A DNA stretch of 47,737 nt, from contig JAUNQN010000021.1 of NCBI GenBank assembly GCA_030536145.1, positions 1 through 47,737 on the forward strand. The letters run 5' to 3'. The translations under genes and the position numbers were made by a program. The DNA comes from Akkermansia sp. (lineage in GTDB: Bacteria; Verrucomicrobiota; Verrucomicrobiia; Verrucomicrobiales; Akkermansiaceae). Shown here in pieces: positions 30,535 to 38,328 of the stretch; positions within the stretch are counted from its first letter, which is position 1, and each line of letters begins with the position of its first letter. The notes beneath the pieces were generated by a model. The model was not told the origin of the DNA. It made no database searches and saw nothing but the letters and a program-made list of their open reading frames with translations.

Positions 30535-32937
30535 ATGGCTGACGTAGAGTTCACATTCGCCGGAAACGCCTCCTCATTGCAGAAGGCCTTTGCCGACATC
30601 AAGGCCGAGCTGGCTTCCACGCGCAGCGCGGTATCCAGCCTCACGTCCCAGTTCGCCAACGTGTATTTCACGGTACAGGGAGCCGTGGCCGCCATCAAGA
30701 CCGCCTTTGCCGCCGTCTCGAACATTCCGGCCCAGGCCGCCCGAATCGAGGACCTGTCCACCATCTTCTCCTCCCTCATGGGAGACACGGGACAGGCGGC
30801 GGCCCTCATGAAGGACCTGTGGCGGGATGCCGCCAACGGGGCCGTGTCGCTGGAGGACATGGCCGCCGCCGCCAAGCCCCTGGCCACGGTCTTTGGCGAC
30901 AACAAGTCCATCCGCGACTGGACCCGCCGCTTTGCCGACATTGCGGCGGGCTCCGGCGTGGCGGCGGATTCCCTGGCCAAGGTGTACGCCCGCGTGCTGA
31001 CCCTGGGCAAGGTGGACTCCCGCTCCATCGACTCCCTGGCCAAGCAGGGCATCCCCATCTACCAGGAGCTCGCCGCCGTCATGGGCACCAGCGCCGCCCA
31101 GGTGCAGCAGCTCGGCAAGGCCGGGCAGGTTTCCGCCGACCAGTACACCGCAGCCCTGCGCCGCATGACGGACGAGGGAGGACGCTATTTCCAGCAGTCC
31201 TCCCTGCTGTCCAACACGGCCAAGGGAAGCTGGGACACGATGGTCGAGAACCTGAACCGGGTATCCGCCGCCATCGGGCAGCCCATCAACGAGGCCGTGA
31301 CCCCGGTGTTGCAGCAGATTGCGGCCTCCCTCGAAGCCGCCATGCCGGAGGTGGAGGCATTTGTCCGCTCTTTCGTGGAGGGGGTGTCCGATGCAGCCTC
31401 CGCCGTCTCCCCCATCGTCTCCGGCATCGGCTCCCTGGTGTCCAGCCTGGGCGGCATGAAAACCGTGGTTGCCTCCGTGGCAGCGGGCCTGCTCATGTTC
31501 TCCGGCAATGCCAGGGCGGCAGCCGCCTCGACTGTCTCCCTGCGCGCACAGGTGGGGGGCCTTGTCACGCGCATGCAGGGGCTCTCCCTCGCCTCCTTCG
31601 GCAACGCGTTCAAGGCGGCCCTGGCCGGAATCCGGGGCATATTCGCCTCCACCCTTGCGGGCATGCGCACCGCCTGGAGCGTGGCCTGGTCCACCATGGC
31701 CGCCGTCACCCGCGCCGCCATGGTGGCCGTCAAGACCGCCCTTGTCAGCACGGGAATCGGCCTCATCATCGTCGGCATAGGCGAGGCCCTGGGAGCCCTG
31801 TACAGTTGGTTCACTGGCAACGCCGAGGCTGCCAAGGAAGCCGCTGCCGCCACGCGCGAGTTTGAACGGAGCCTCGCTTCCATGGAGAAACAGGCATCAA
31901 GGGTGAAAACGCAGGAGCAGTACGAGGACTTCATGGAAGCCCTGGAGGAGCGTATCGAGGTCCTGCGGGGACAGCGTGACGACGCCCTTGCCGAGGGCGA
32001 GGAGAAGCGCGCGGAGCTGCTGGCCGACCAGCTCTCCACGCTGGAGGGCATGCAGGAGAAATACGCCGACATGCTGCCCGCCCAGGTGGAGGCCGCCCAG
32101 GCTGCGGAGCGGGAGGCCGAGGCACTGCGGCAACAGGCGGAGGAAGCAGAGGAGCTGGCACAACGGCTGGAGGAGGCACGCAAGAAGATGGAGGACCTCG
32201 TAGCCAGGCAGAAGGAGCACGAGAAGGAGGCTTTCTTCTCCGGCCTGCACGACAGGCAGATGGAGATTGAATACCGCCTCAAGGACGTGGGACACACCTC
32301 GCTGGAGGCCCTGGGCCGCGAGCTGGAGGCCATGGAAAAGCGGCGCGGCCTGCTCAAGGAGGAGGACGTGGCCCGCTACGAGAAGCTGGCCGCCGTCTAC
32401 AACAAGATTGTGGAGCTCAAGAAAAAGGATGCCGAGGAGACGGCCAAGCTGGCAAAGGAGGAGCAGAAGCAGCAGGAGGAGGCTTCCCGCAAGGCGCAGG
32501 AGATAGCCGATGCCCGGCAGGAGTACGCACTCAAGGTGAAAATCCTGCAAGCCGAGATAGCCGGGAACGAGAAGAAGCTCCAGCAGCTCAAGATGCAGCA
32601 GCGCATTGTCCAGCTCACAGCGGAGTACCAGCGGCAGGGGATTGCGGACGCGGAAGCAGCAGCCCGCCGCATGGCCGCGCTGGAGCTGCGGGCCGAGGCC
32701 GCCAGGCTCAAGGCCGACAGCATAGCACAGGACTCCGGCAGGGGCCGCGATTCCGGCACCCGCATTTCCTCCTCGCTCGCTTCCGTGGGCGGCGGCGGCA
32801 GGTCCATCCTCATCGGCGGCCCACTTGTGGCGGAGGGCAAGAAGCACACCCGCCTGCTGGAAGCCATACGCGCGGCCACTTCCAAGCCGCCGACTGTGCA
32901 GGTGAGCGGGAACGTGGATGCCGTGATAGGGCGGTGA
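30535..32937 (+). CDS. Tail tape measure protein (800 aa)
   Basis: The longest tail gene. Residues 1-290 contain the tape-measure N-terminal region (FTFAGNASSLQKAFADIKAE, GKVDSRSIDSLAKQGIPIYQ). Residues about 290-440 hold hydrophobic segments (VASVAAGLLMFSGNARAA and VSTGIGLIIVGIGEALGALY). Residues 440-760 are long coiled coils rich in Glu, Lys, Gln and Arg. It fixes tail length and probably helps DNA cross the membrane. Its start overlaps the chaperone stop. Confidence 0.88.
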   Translation: MADVEFTFAGNASSLQKAFADIKAELASTRSAVSSLTSQFANVYFTVQGAVAAIKTAFAAVSNIPAQAARIEDLSTIFSSLMGDTGQAAALMKDLWRDAANGAVSLEDMAAAAKPLATVFGDNKSIRDWTRRFADIAAGSGVAADSLAKVYARVLTLGKVDSRSIDSLAKQGIPIYQELAAVMGTSAAQVQQLGKAGQVSADQYTAALRRMTDEGGRYFQQSSLLSNTAKGSWDTMVENLNRVSAAIGQPINEAVTPVLQQIAASLEAAMPEVEAFVRSFVEGVSDAASAVSPIVSGIGSLVSSLGGMKTVVASVAAGLLMFSGNARAAAASTVSLRAQVGGLVTRMQGLSLASFGNAFKAALAGIRGIFASTLAGMRTAWSVAWSTMAAVTRAAMVAVKTALVSTGIGLIIVGIGEALGALYSWFTGNAEAAKEAAAATREFERSLASMEKQASRVKTQEQYEDFMEALEERIEVLRGQRDDALAEGEEKRAELLADQLSTLEGMQEKYADMLPAQVEAAQAAEREAEALRQQAEEAEELAQRLEEARKKMEDLVARQKEHEKEAFFSGLHDRQMEIEYRLKDVGHTSLEALGRELEAMEKRRGLLKEEDVARYEKLAAVYNKIVELKKKDAEETAKLAKEEQKQQEEASRKAQEIADARQEYALKVKILQAEIAGNEKKLQQLKMQQRIVQLTAEYQRQGIADAEAAARRMAALELRAEAARLKADSIAQDSGRGRDSGTRISSSLASVGGGGRSILIGGPLVAEGKKHTRLLEAIRAATSKPPTVQVSGNVDAVIGR

Positions 32938-32945
32938 AGCCCGTT

Positions 32946-32968
32946 TTGACACCCGCGCCGATGGTATG
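32946..32968 (+). promoter_or_regulatory. Late-type TTGACA element before the tail-tip unit
   Basis: TTGACA at 32946-32951, GATGG, TATG with ATG at 32966 (20 bases). It lies just past the tape measure stop. Confidence 0.58.
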
Positions 32969-33847
32969 CAGAAAGCAACCATCGGCATTTTTCGCGGCAT
33001 CCGGCGCATAGCGTTCGGGCATTGGTCGCACACAGTCACCGGGCTCACCATCGAGCGCGACCGCGATGCGGGCGACACAGTGGAAATCACCTACGAGGTG
33101 CCGGAGGAAAAGGCACTCTCCACCCAGCCGGAGCTGGGAAGCGGGTGCGACCTGCTGGACACCGTGACCCTGGCCAAGACCAACATCACGCCCGGCACGG
33201 GCGGCATGGCCGCCGTAAAGCTCACCTACACCACGCCGGACGAAGCGGAGGAGGACGATGAAGATTCCGGCTCCGATGGCAGCGGGGATTCCGGGAGCGG
33301 CAGCGGCTCCGGCAGCTCCGGGGAGGACGAGGAGAAGCTCAAGAAGTTCAAGAGCACGCTCGATGTTTCCGTGGTGGACGAGCCTATCCTGACCCACCCC
33401 AAGTGCTCCGGCATCCCCGATGACCAGCTCGAATACCTCAAGGCCCTGATAGACGGGGCCCGCATGTGGGAGTTCGTGCCGCAGGTGAAGAAGAACGGCG
33501 AGCCCCTGCTGGACAAGGACGGCCAGCCCGTGCGGAAGCAGCTCGCCAAGCTCATCAAGGGCAACGACACGCTGGTGCGCCTCATCCGCCAGGGCGTGAC
33601 CTCCTACAAGAGCATGGTGGCCACCTACACCTGCTCCTACGAGAGCGGGAACGGCAAGGTGGACCCGCAGGACGTGGTCAAGATAGACTCGCCCAAGGGG
33701 GCCCCGGTGCTGCCGAACCGCAACTGGATGCTGGTGAACCAGCATGCCTCCCTGAACGATGACGAAAAGACCTACACCATCGAAAAGACCTGGATGCTCT
33801 CCGGCGAGGGCGGCTGGAGCAACAACATCTACGACTACACCGCATGA
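32966..33847 (+). CDS. Tail-tip structural protein with Ser-Gly-Asp linker (293 aa)
   Basis: The N-terminal 90 residues (MQKATIGIFRGIRRIAFGHW) and C-terminal 170 residues are beta-rich, separated by an acidic linker (EDDEDSGSDG, then SGSGSGSGSSGEDEE). No family is recognised. Immediately downstream of the tape measure, it is expected to form part of the distal tail or baseplate. The linker may allow the two halves to move or may be a modification site. It is coupled to the next gene (ATGA). Confidence 0.55.
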   Translation: MQKATIGIFRGIRRIAFGHWSHTVTGLTIERDRDAGDTVEITYEVPEEKALSTQPELGSGCDLLDTVTLAKTNITPGTGGMAAVKLTYTTPDEAEEDDEDSGSDGSGDSGSGSGSGSSGEDEEKLKKFKSTLDVSVVDEPILTHPKCSGIPDDQLEYLKALIDGARMWEFVPQVKKNGEPLLDKDGQPVRKQLAKLIKGNDTLVRLIRQGVTSYKSMVATYTCSYESGNGKVDPQDVVKIDSPKGAPVLPNRNWMLVNQHASLNDDEKTYTIEKTWMLSGEGGWSNNIYDYTA

Positions 33848-35403
33848 GCAAGAGCACAAAATCCCCCAAGCCGCCCGCCAAGGTTCGGGCGGGAGAAGTC
33901 CTTTCCGCCCGCTGGCTGAACAAGGTCGTGGATTGCCTCGGTGCTGCCCAGGCGGCCTCCGCCGCAACCGCTGCCGCCGCAGCCAGCTCCTCCTCCATCA
34001 ACACGCGCCCGCTTCTCCGCAACAACAAGTATCGGGAGCCGGAACCGCGCCCCCTGCCTGTGTTCGGGACAGAGGATTTCCGGCTCCGCGTGAAGCCCCG
34101 GCAGTTCTGCGAGGCGGACGCGGAGGGCAACTGGGCCAAGGTGCTGCAAGTGCATGAGGGCCACATCATCGACTACCGGGGGCTCGACCTGCTTGTGCCG
34201 TTCACCAAGGACTCAGGCTCCGGCAGCGGGAGCGGCTCCGCCAGAGAGGAAGCCCCGCCCGCGCAGGAGGAGGACGATGAAACTCCCCGGGACGAGGTGC
34301 TGGAGTGCGGCAAGGACTGGCACGACATGGGATTCATCTCCGCGTCCCCGCTGTCCGTGTACTGCATCATCCGGCAGGACTGCAAGGGAGAGGTGACGGA
34401 GGCCGTGTTCTCCACGGCCCCGGTGGCCTACAAGCCCTGGGGATTCAGGACCAGCGGGGAGGCGGAGGCGTATCTGGAGGCACAAGCCAAAGGTGAACCT
34501 GTGGACATCGACGGCTCCGGCGTGGTGAGCGTGCTTATCGGCACGGCCCACAGCGAGGTCGTGGGCGAGGACGGCGACAGGCACTATTACATCGACCAGC
34601 AGCACTCCGGCAGGATTGAGCTGCAAGTGGTGGAGGTGCAGCCGTTTACTCCCGTGCTGGCAGCCGATTCCGGCTCTGCGGACGCGCTGCCCGAGGCCCT
34701 GTGTCCGTTCTGGCGGCGCGAGGGCAACCTGTTCGTGTTCAAGGGACTCTTTGCCCGCCCCGGCATCACGCTGACGGACGGCCCGGACATAGGCATAGGC
34801 CTGGAGACGGCCAACGACGGCCAGGCCGACAACGACACCGACCAGCCCGGAGACAGCCGCCTGGGCGGCGTGCAGGACATCCGCTACAACGATGTCAACG
34901 TCCAGCCGCATATCCGCAGCGGCACCATCGACATACCGACCGCCGACACCCGGCAGCGGCACGCCACGGGCGTGATTGGAGGAGTGACTGTGGAATACTC
35001 CGAGACAGGCGGCAGCTACATCGAGGACGGCATCATCCACGTTGTCCTGCGAACTGACGGCGGCAGCGTGCCCGGCAGCGGTTCAGGCAGCGTGCCCGGA
35101 CCTACCCCCGGTCCCGGCAGCGGCTCCGGCTCGCCCGACCCCGACAATCCCACGCCCACTCCCACGCCGGGCTGCAACTGCAACTGCGTGGAGTACACCT
35201 TCGACCCCGCCTATTTCATCGTGCAGGACCACAACGTGAGCCTGAACGCGCAAGCCATATCCGACTTGGTGGACGAGGTGCTGGGCGAGATTTCCGTAGA
35301 CGTGAACGTGGAGGGCCTTGTCGAGCATACGGAATACGGCGAGCTCAAGGCTTCCGGCCAGGGCTCGGCTCCCGGCGGCGTGGACTCGCGCATCAGCTAC
35401 TAA
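33844..35403 (+). CDS. Large tail-tip protein with Ser-Gly and Pro-Gly linkers (519 aa)
   Basis: An Ala/Ser-rich start is followed by a beta-rich body with internal linkers (SGSGSGSAREEAPP near residue 125; GSGSVPGPTPGPGSGSGSPD near residue 420) and a C-terminal segment with CNCNCVEYTFD. No family is recognised. The linkers match the style of the preceding protein, suggesting a shared assembly. A baseplate, hub or adhesion role is inferred from position. Confidence 0.55.
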   Translation: MSKSTKSPKPPAKVRAGEVLSARWLNKVVDCLGAAQAASAATAAAAASSSSINTRPLLRNNKYREPEPRPLPVFGTEDFRLRVKPRQFCEADAEGNWAKVLQVHEGHIIDYRGLDLLVPFTKDSGSGSGSGSAREEAPPAQEEDDETPRDEVLECGKDWHDMGFISASPLSVYCIIRQDCKGEVTEAVFSTAPVAYKPWGFRTSGEAEAYLEAQAKGEPVDIDGSGVVSVLIGTAHSEVVGEDGDRHYYIDQQHSGRIELQVVEVQPFTPVLAADSGSADALPEALCPFWRREGNLFVFKGLFARPGITLTDGPDIGIGLETANDGQADNDTDQPGDSRLGGVQDIRYNDVNVQPHIRSGTIDIPTADTRQRHATGVIGGVTVEYSETGGSYIEDGIIHVVLRTDGGSVPGSGSGSVPGPTPGPGSGSGSPDPDNPTPTPTPGCNCNCVEYTFDPAYFIVQDHNVSLNAQAISDLVDEVLGEISVDVNVEGLVEHTEYGELKASGQGSAPGGVDSRISY

Positions 35404-35409
35404 TCCGCT

Positions 35410-35673
35410 ATGGCCTGCAATCCCAGACAGCAACACGTCACGCTCGACCGCGAGGCCCTGAAGGCCCTCGTGCGCCAGCGCGTCAACGACCGCCTGGCAG
35501 CCCTGAACGGCGGCCTCTCACATGCCAACCATGACGGGTACTACTCCCCCGCCCGGTGGTGGGTGGACCGGGCGCGCACCATCCGCCACTCCATGAGCAC
35601 GTCCGGCTCTGTCAGCTATTCCTACCCGACAATCACCATCACGCTCACCTACCATGCGGGCACCACGAATTGA
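35410..35673 (+). CDS. Small basic tail-region protein (87 aa)
   Basis: The product begins MACNPRQQHVTLDREALKAL, has a helical arginine-rich first half, and ends with a beta-rich tail (SVSYSYPTITITLTYHAGTTN). Its last 20 bases overlap the glycosyltransferase start. No family is recognised. It may be a chaperone or small tip subunit. Confidence 0.5.
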   Translation: MACNPRQQHVTLDREALKALVRQRVNDRLAALNGGLSHANHDGYYSPARWWVDRARTIRHSMSTSGSVSYSYPTITITLTYHAGTTN

Positions 35674-36856
35674 CCTCGGCTGCAACTCCGTGTGCTTCTC
35701 CGTGAACCCGTGGCGGCAGTCCTTCCTGCGCCGCCTGTTCGCGGAGCGCGGAATCAAGCCTCCGCGTTTCGTGCAGGGGCGCAGGGTGAAGCCGACCCGG
35801 CCAGGAGAACCCGCCGCCTACTCCGGGCTTGCGCTGGATTTCATCGAGGCCCTGCTGGAAGCGGACCGCCGGGCGCAGCCCTTCCTGCTCATCTACGAGG
35901 ACGATGCCTTCCCCTGTGCCGACCCGCAGGGGGAGCTGGAGCGCCTGCTGGCGGCCCACCCCCTCCCGGCGGACTGCGGCATCCTGGCCCTGGGCGACAT
36001 CAACGGCGTGAGCCGGGTACGCGGGCGGCAGACGCTCCTGCTGCCGGACTGCGCCCCGGTCTACACCCGCCTGGAACCCGGCGTGGCCGAGAACAAGGGC
36101 AGCCATGCGCTGCTGATATTCCGGCGGGCGTTCATCCCCTATGCCCAGGCCATCATCGAGAACGGAGTCACGGATTGCGCCACCTCCAGGATATGCCGCT
36201 ATGCCGACATCTCCGCCTACGGCCTGTTCCGGCACCCGCTGTTCACCCAGCACAAGTTCCCGGATGGTGGCCACAGGTTGCCGGAGCTGTTCGCCTACAA
36301 CGGCAGGGCGGGGCTGGAGGAGATGTTTCCGAACCCGACCGCGCTCACGCGGGTGCTGCTGCCGGACGAGCCGCGCCGCTTCTGGGTGCTTTCCAATGCT
36401 CCGGGCAAGGACTTGAACCGCCTTGCGCTTGCGGAGGGAGAGGCGCTGGTCTTTCTCAACCGTGCCGTGGATTGGCCGCAGGCGCAGGGCTTGCCCCTCC
36501 GCAAGATTGCCCTTTGCCGCCGCAACGCCCGCAGCCAGGGGGAGTGGTTCCTGCCCAAGGCTGGCGGGCTGGAGGGGTTCGACGACATGCTGCTGCTCAC
36601 CGACCGCGTGGTGGAGGCCGAGCATGCCTGGATGAAGGATTACCGCCATGCCACGGGGTACCACCCCACGACCGGGTGGATTGCCTACCGATTGCTCCGC
36701 GAGCAGTTCCCGGCGGCGCGCATCACGCTGGTGGACTTCCTCCCGGATGGTGACATCGGCACGTACAAGTGGCCGAGGCATGCCTGGGGATGGGAAGCGG
36801 AGTTCTACCGCAAGCACGGCGTGGAGGTGGTGAGCGCCTTGGGGATTTACAATTGA
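35654..36856 (+). CDS. Two-domain glycosyltransferase (GT25-like plus GT29-like) (400 aa)
   Basis: Residues 1-190 fit a family 25-like transferase: an N-terminal CFSVNPWRQSFLRRLF and the acidic motif LLIYEDDAFP for metal/sugar-nucleotide binding. Residues about 225-400 resemble a family 29-like fold: FWVLSNAPGKDLNRLA, TTGWIAYRLLREQFPA, ITLVDF and WGWEAEFYRKHGVEV. It overlaps the preceding tail gene by 20 bases, so it belongs to the tail operon rather than to a host cluster. It could glycosylate tail fibres or alter host surface glycans after infection. Family calls are by motif only. Confidence 0.65.
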   Translation: MRAPRIDLGCNSVCFSVNPWRQSFLRRLFAERGIKPPRFVQGRRVKPTRPGEPAAYSGLALDFIEALLEADRRAQPFLLIYEDDAFPCADPQGELERLLAAHPLPADCGILALGDINGVSRVRGRQTLLLPDCAPVYTRLEPGVAENKGSHALLIFRRAFIPYAQAIIENGVTDCATSRICRYADISAYGLFRHPLFTQHKFPDGGHRLPELFAYNGRAGLEEMFPNPTALTRVLLPDEPRRFWVLSNAPGKDLNRLALAEGEALVFLNRAVDWPQAQGLPLRKIALCRRNARSQGEWFLPKAGGLEGFDDMLLLTDRVVEAEHAWMKDYRHATGYHPTTGWIAYRLLREQFPAARITLVDFLPDGDIGTYKWPRHAWGWEAEFYRKHGVEVVSALGIYN

Positions 36857-37059
36857 CGATTTGGAAAGTTGGGCGCGCCTGGGCGCGCGGAGCGGAACGC
36901 CGGGGAAGCATACAGGTTTCCCAATACTGTATGCTTGACAAGGCGGGTAAAGCCCAGTGGCGGCGGGGTTTGCGTGGGGCGGGGCGGCGAGGGGCGGCGA
37001 GCAACCGCCAGCCGGAAAAACGCTTGAACGGCAACGGCAATTTTTTTGCAGGATTGGGC
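36857..37059. other. Intergenic region with a long hairpin before the surface-protein gene
   Basis: AAGCATACAG (36906-36915) pairs perfectly with CTGTATGCTT (36927-36936) across an 11-base loop containing CCAATACT. The rest is GC-rich with GGCGGGG runs (36960-37005). CCAATACT recurs at 37076 and 37133. No gene was found. The hairpin may end the tail operon or regulate the following gene. Confidence 0.45.
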
Positions 37060-37088
37060 TTGACCTACAGTATTGCCAATACTATAAT
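37060..37088 (+). promoter_or_regulatory. Strong sigma-70 promoter overlapped by a palindromic operator
   Basis: TTGACC (37060-37065), 17 bases, TATAAT (37083-37088). The palindrome AGTATTG-C-CAATACT (37069-37083) covers the spacer up to the -10, a classic repressor site. Further CAATACT half-sites are at 36922 and 37133. Confidence 0.8.
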
Positions 37089-37143
37089 CATCCGCCCGCA
37101 GACGGAAATTTGCCCGCGCATTAACCATTATTCCAATACTATC

Positions 37144-38244
37144 ATGAAGAGAACCATGTTCATTACCATGCTGGCTGCCGCCCTTGTGGGCTCGCAGGTG
37201 TTCGCAGACTACATCCCCACCATCACTAATGCCGGCAAGGTGAACGATGGGTTTTATGTCGGTGAATATAGCCAAACGGAGGATGTCTCCGGCGCGAACG
37301 TGACAATCAATGAGGTGCAAGAAGGCGGAGAAGACTTTTCGCGAATCGGAGTCTATGGCGGCTACACAATAGGAGAGCAAGCGGCAGCCTCCAACAACAA
37401 AATCACTATGACCGGTGGTCAGGTGCAGAGTTTGTTCGGAGCCCTGGGAAAAACCACTGTCTCCGGGAATACCGTTATCATGACCGGAGGCAAAGTTACT
37501 TCCCTGAATGGCGGCTTTTCCACCGAAAATGAAGCGCTTGTTGAAAAGAACGTTGTCATTGTGGCGGGAGACAGCGTCGTAGGCTATTTGATTGGGGGCG
37601 GGCTTAACACGGTCAGTGGTGCCGCCAACGACAACAAAATCTATCTGGTGGGCAAAGGAGCCACCGCCACCATTGCCGATGCCCAAGGCAACACGGATAC
37701 ATATACGGGCGGTGCAATCTCGTTGAACACTGTTTTTGGTGGAAGAGGCCCCGTTTCGGCAGGCAACTCCATTGACATCTACGGCACCGGCATTACCGCC
37801 TCTGGTTTAGTGAAAGATATGCAGATCCTCAACTTCCACATTGCAAATCTCGACGACGGAGCCACCCCCATGATCACGCTGCCGAGCGGGCTCGACCTTA
37901 CCAAATTCCTCGTTCCGACGGAGGAAAACCCTTCTCCCGAATTGGCCCTCACCTTTGATGCGCTGGACAGCATGGAATGGAAGCCCGGGGCTTCCGTGAC
38001 CCTGGTGAACGCCGAGAGCGGCATCGGGATAGACGAGTCTCTGCTTGAGAAAGAGTACAACATCTACCGGAACGGCGACCCTGACAAAATAGTGCTGGGC
38101 ACGGCCACGCTGAAGCTGGAACAGGGCGAGGGCACCACCGAGATTCTCAAGCTCGTGACAAACGGCAACGTCCCCGAGCCCGCCACAGGCACACTCTCCC
38201 TCCTGGCCCTGGCAGGTCTCATGGCCCGCCGCCGCAGGAAGTAA
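37144..38244 (+). CDS. Secreted PEP-CTERM-like surface protein (366 aa)
   Basis: A signal peptide (MKRTMFITMLAAALVGSQVF, cleaved after FA) leads into a Gly/Asn/Thr-rich body with repeated TMTGGQV / IMTGGKV-type strands, as in beta-helix autotransporter-like passengers. The C-terminus has PEPATGTLSLLALAGL followed by MARRRRK, the Akkermansia-style PEP-CTERM sorting tail. It is a host-type cell-surface protein embedded in the phage tail region under its own promoter and operator, probably expressed in the lysogen. Possible roles are altered adhesion or receptor masking. Confidence 0.75.
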   Translation: MKRTMFITMLAAALVGSQVFADYIPTITNAGKVNDGFYVGEYSQTEDVSGANVTINEVQEGGEDFSRIGVYGGYTIGEQAAASNNKITMTGGQVQSLFGALGKTTVSGNTVIMTGGKVTSLNGGFSTENEALVEKNVVIVAGDSVVGYLIGGGLNTVSGAANDNKIYLVGKGATATIADAQGNTDTYTGGAISLNTVFGGRGPVSAGNSIDIYGTGITASGLVKDMQILNFHIANLDDGATPMITLPSGLDLTKFLVPTEENPSPELALTFDALDSMEWKPGASVTLVNAESGIGIDESLLEKEYNIYRNGDPDKIVLGTATLKLEQGEGTTEILKLVTNGNVPEPATGTLSLLALAGLMARRRRK

Positions 38245-38266
38245 ATTGTTTGGCTAGAAACACTCG

Positions 38267-38305
38267 CGCCCCGCTTGGCTGTATGCCTTGCGGGGCGGTT
38301 TCTTT
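38267..38305 (+). terminator. Rho-independent terminator
   Basis: CGCCCCGC (38267-38274) pairs with GCGGGGCG (38290-38297), flanked by AAAC and GTTT, then TTCTTTTT. It isolates the surface-protein gene from the tail-fibre unit. Confidence 0.8.
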
Positions 38306-38328
38306 TTGACACGCGGGGAGAGGGTATG
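38306..38328 (+). promoter_or_regulatory. Late-type TTGACA element before the tail fibre
   Basis: TTGACA at 38306-38311, 13 bases ending GAGAGGG, TATG with ATG at 38326 (20 bases). Coming right after a terminator, it must supply or permit initiation for the fibre gene. Confidence 0.6.

Noticed and set aside
13663..38311. Late TTGACA elements as sigma-54 promoters
   Set aside because: TTGACACG resembles the -24 box, but the essential GG is absent and no GC doublet occurs at the -12 position in most copies.
13663..38311. Late TTGACA elements as ordinary sigma-70 promoters
   Set aside because: With 17-bp spacing no copy has a convincing -10, and transcription would begin inside the coding region. 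TTGACA is kept only as part of a distinct element.
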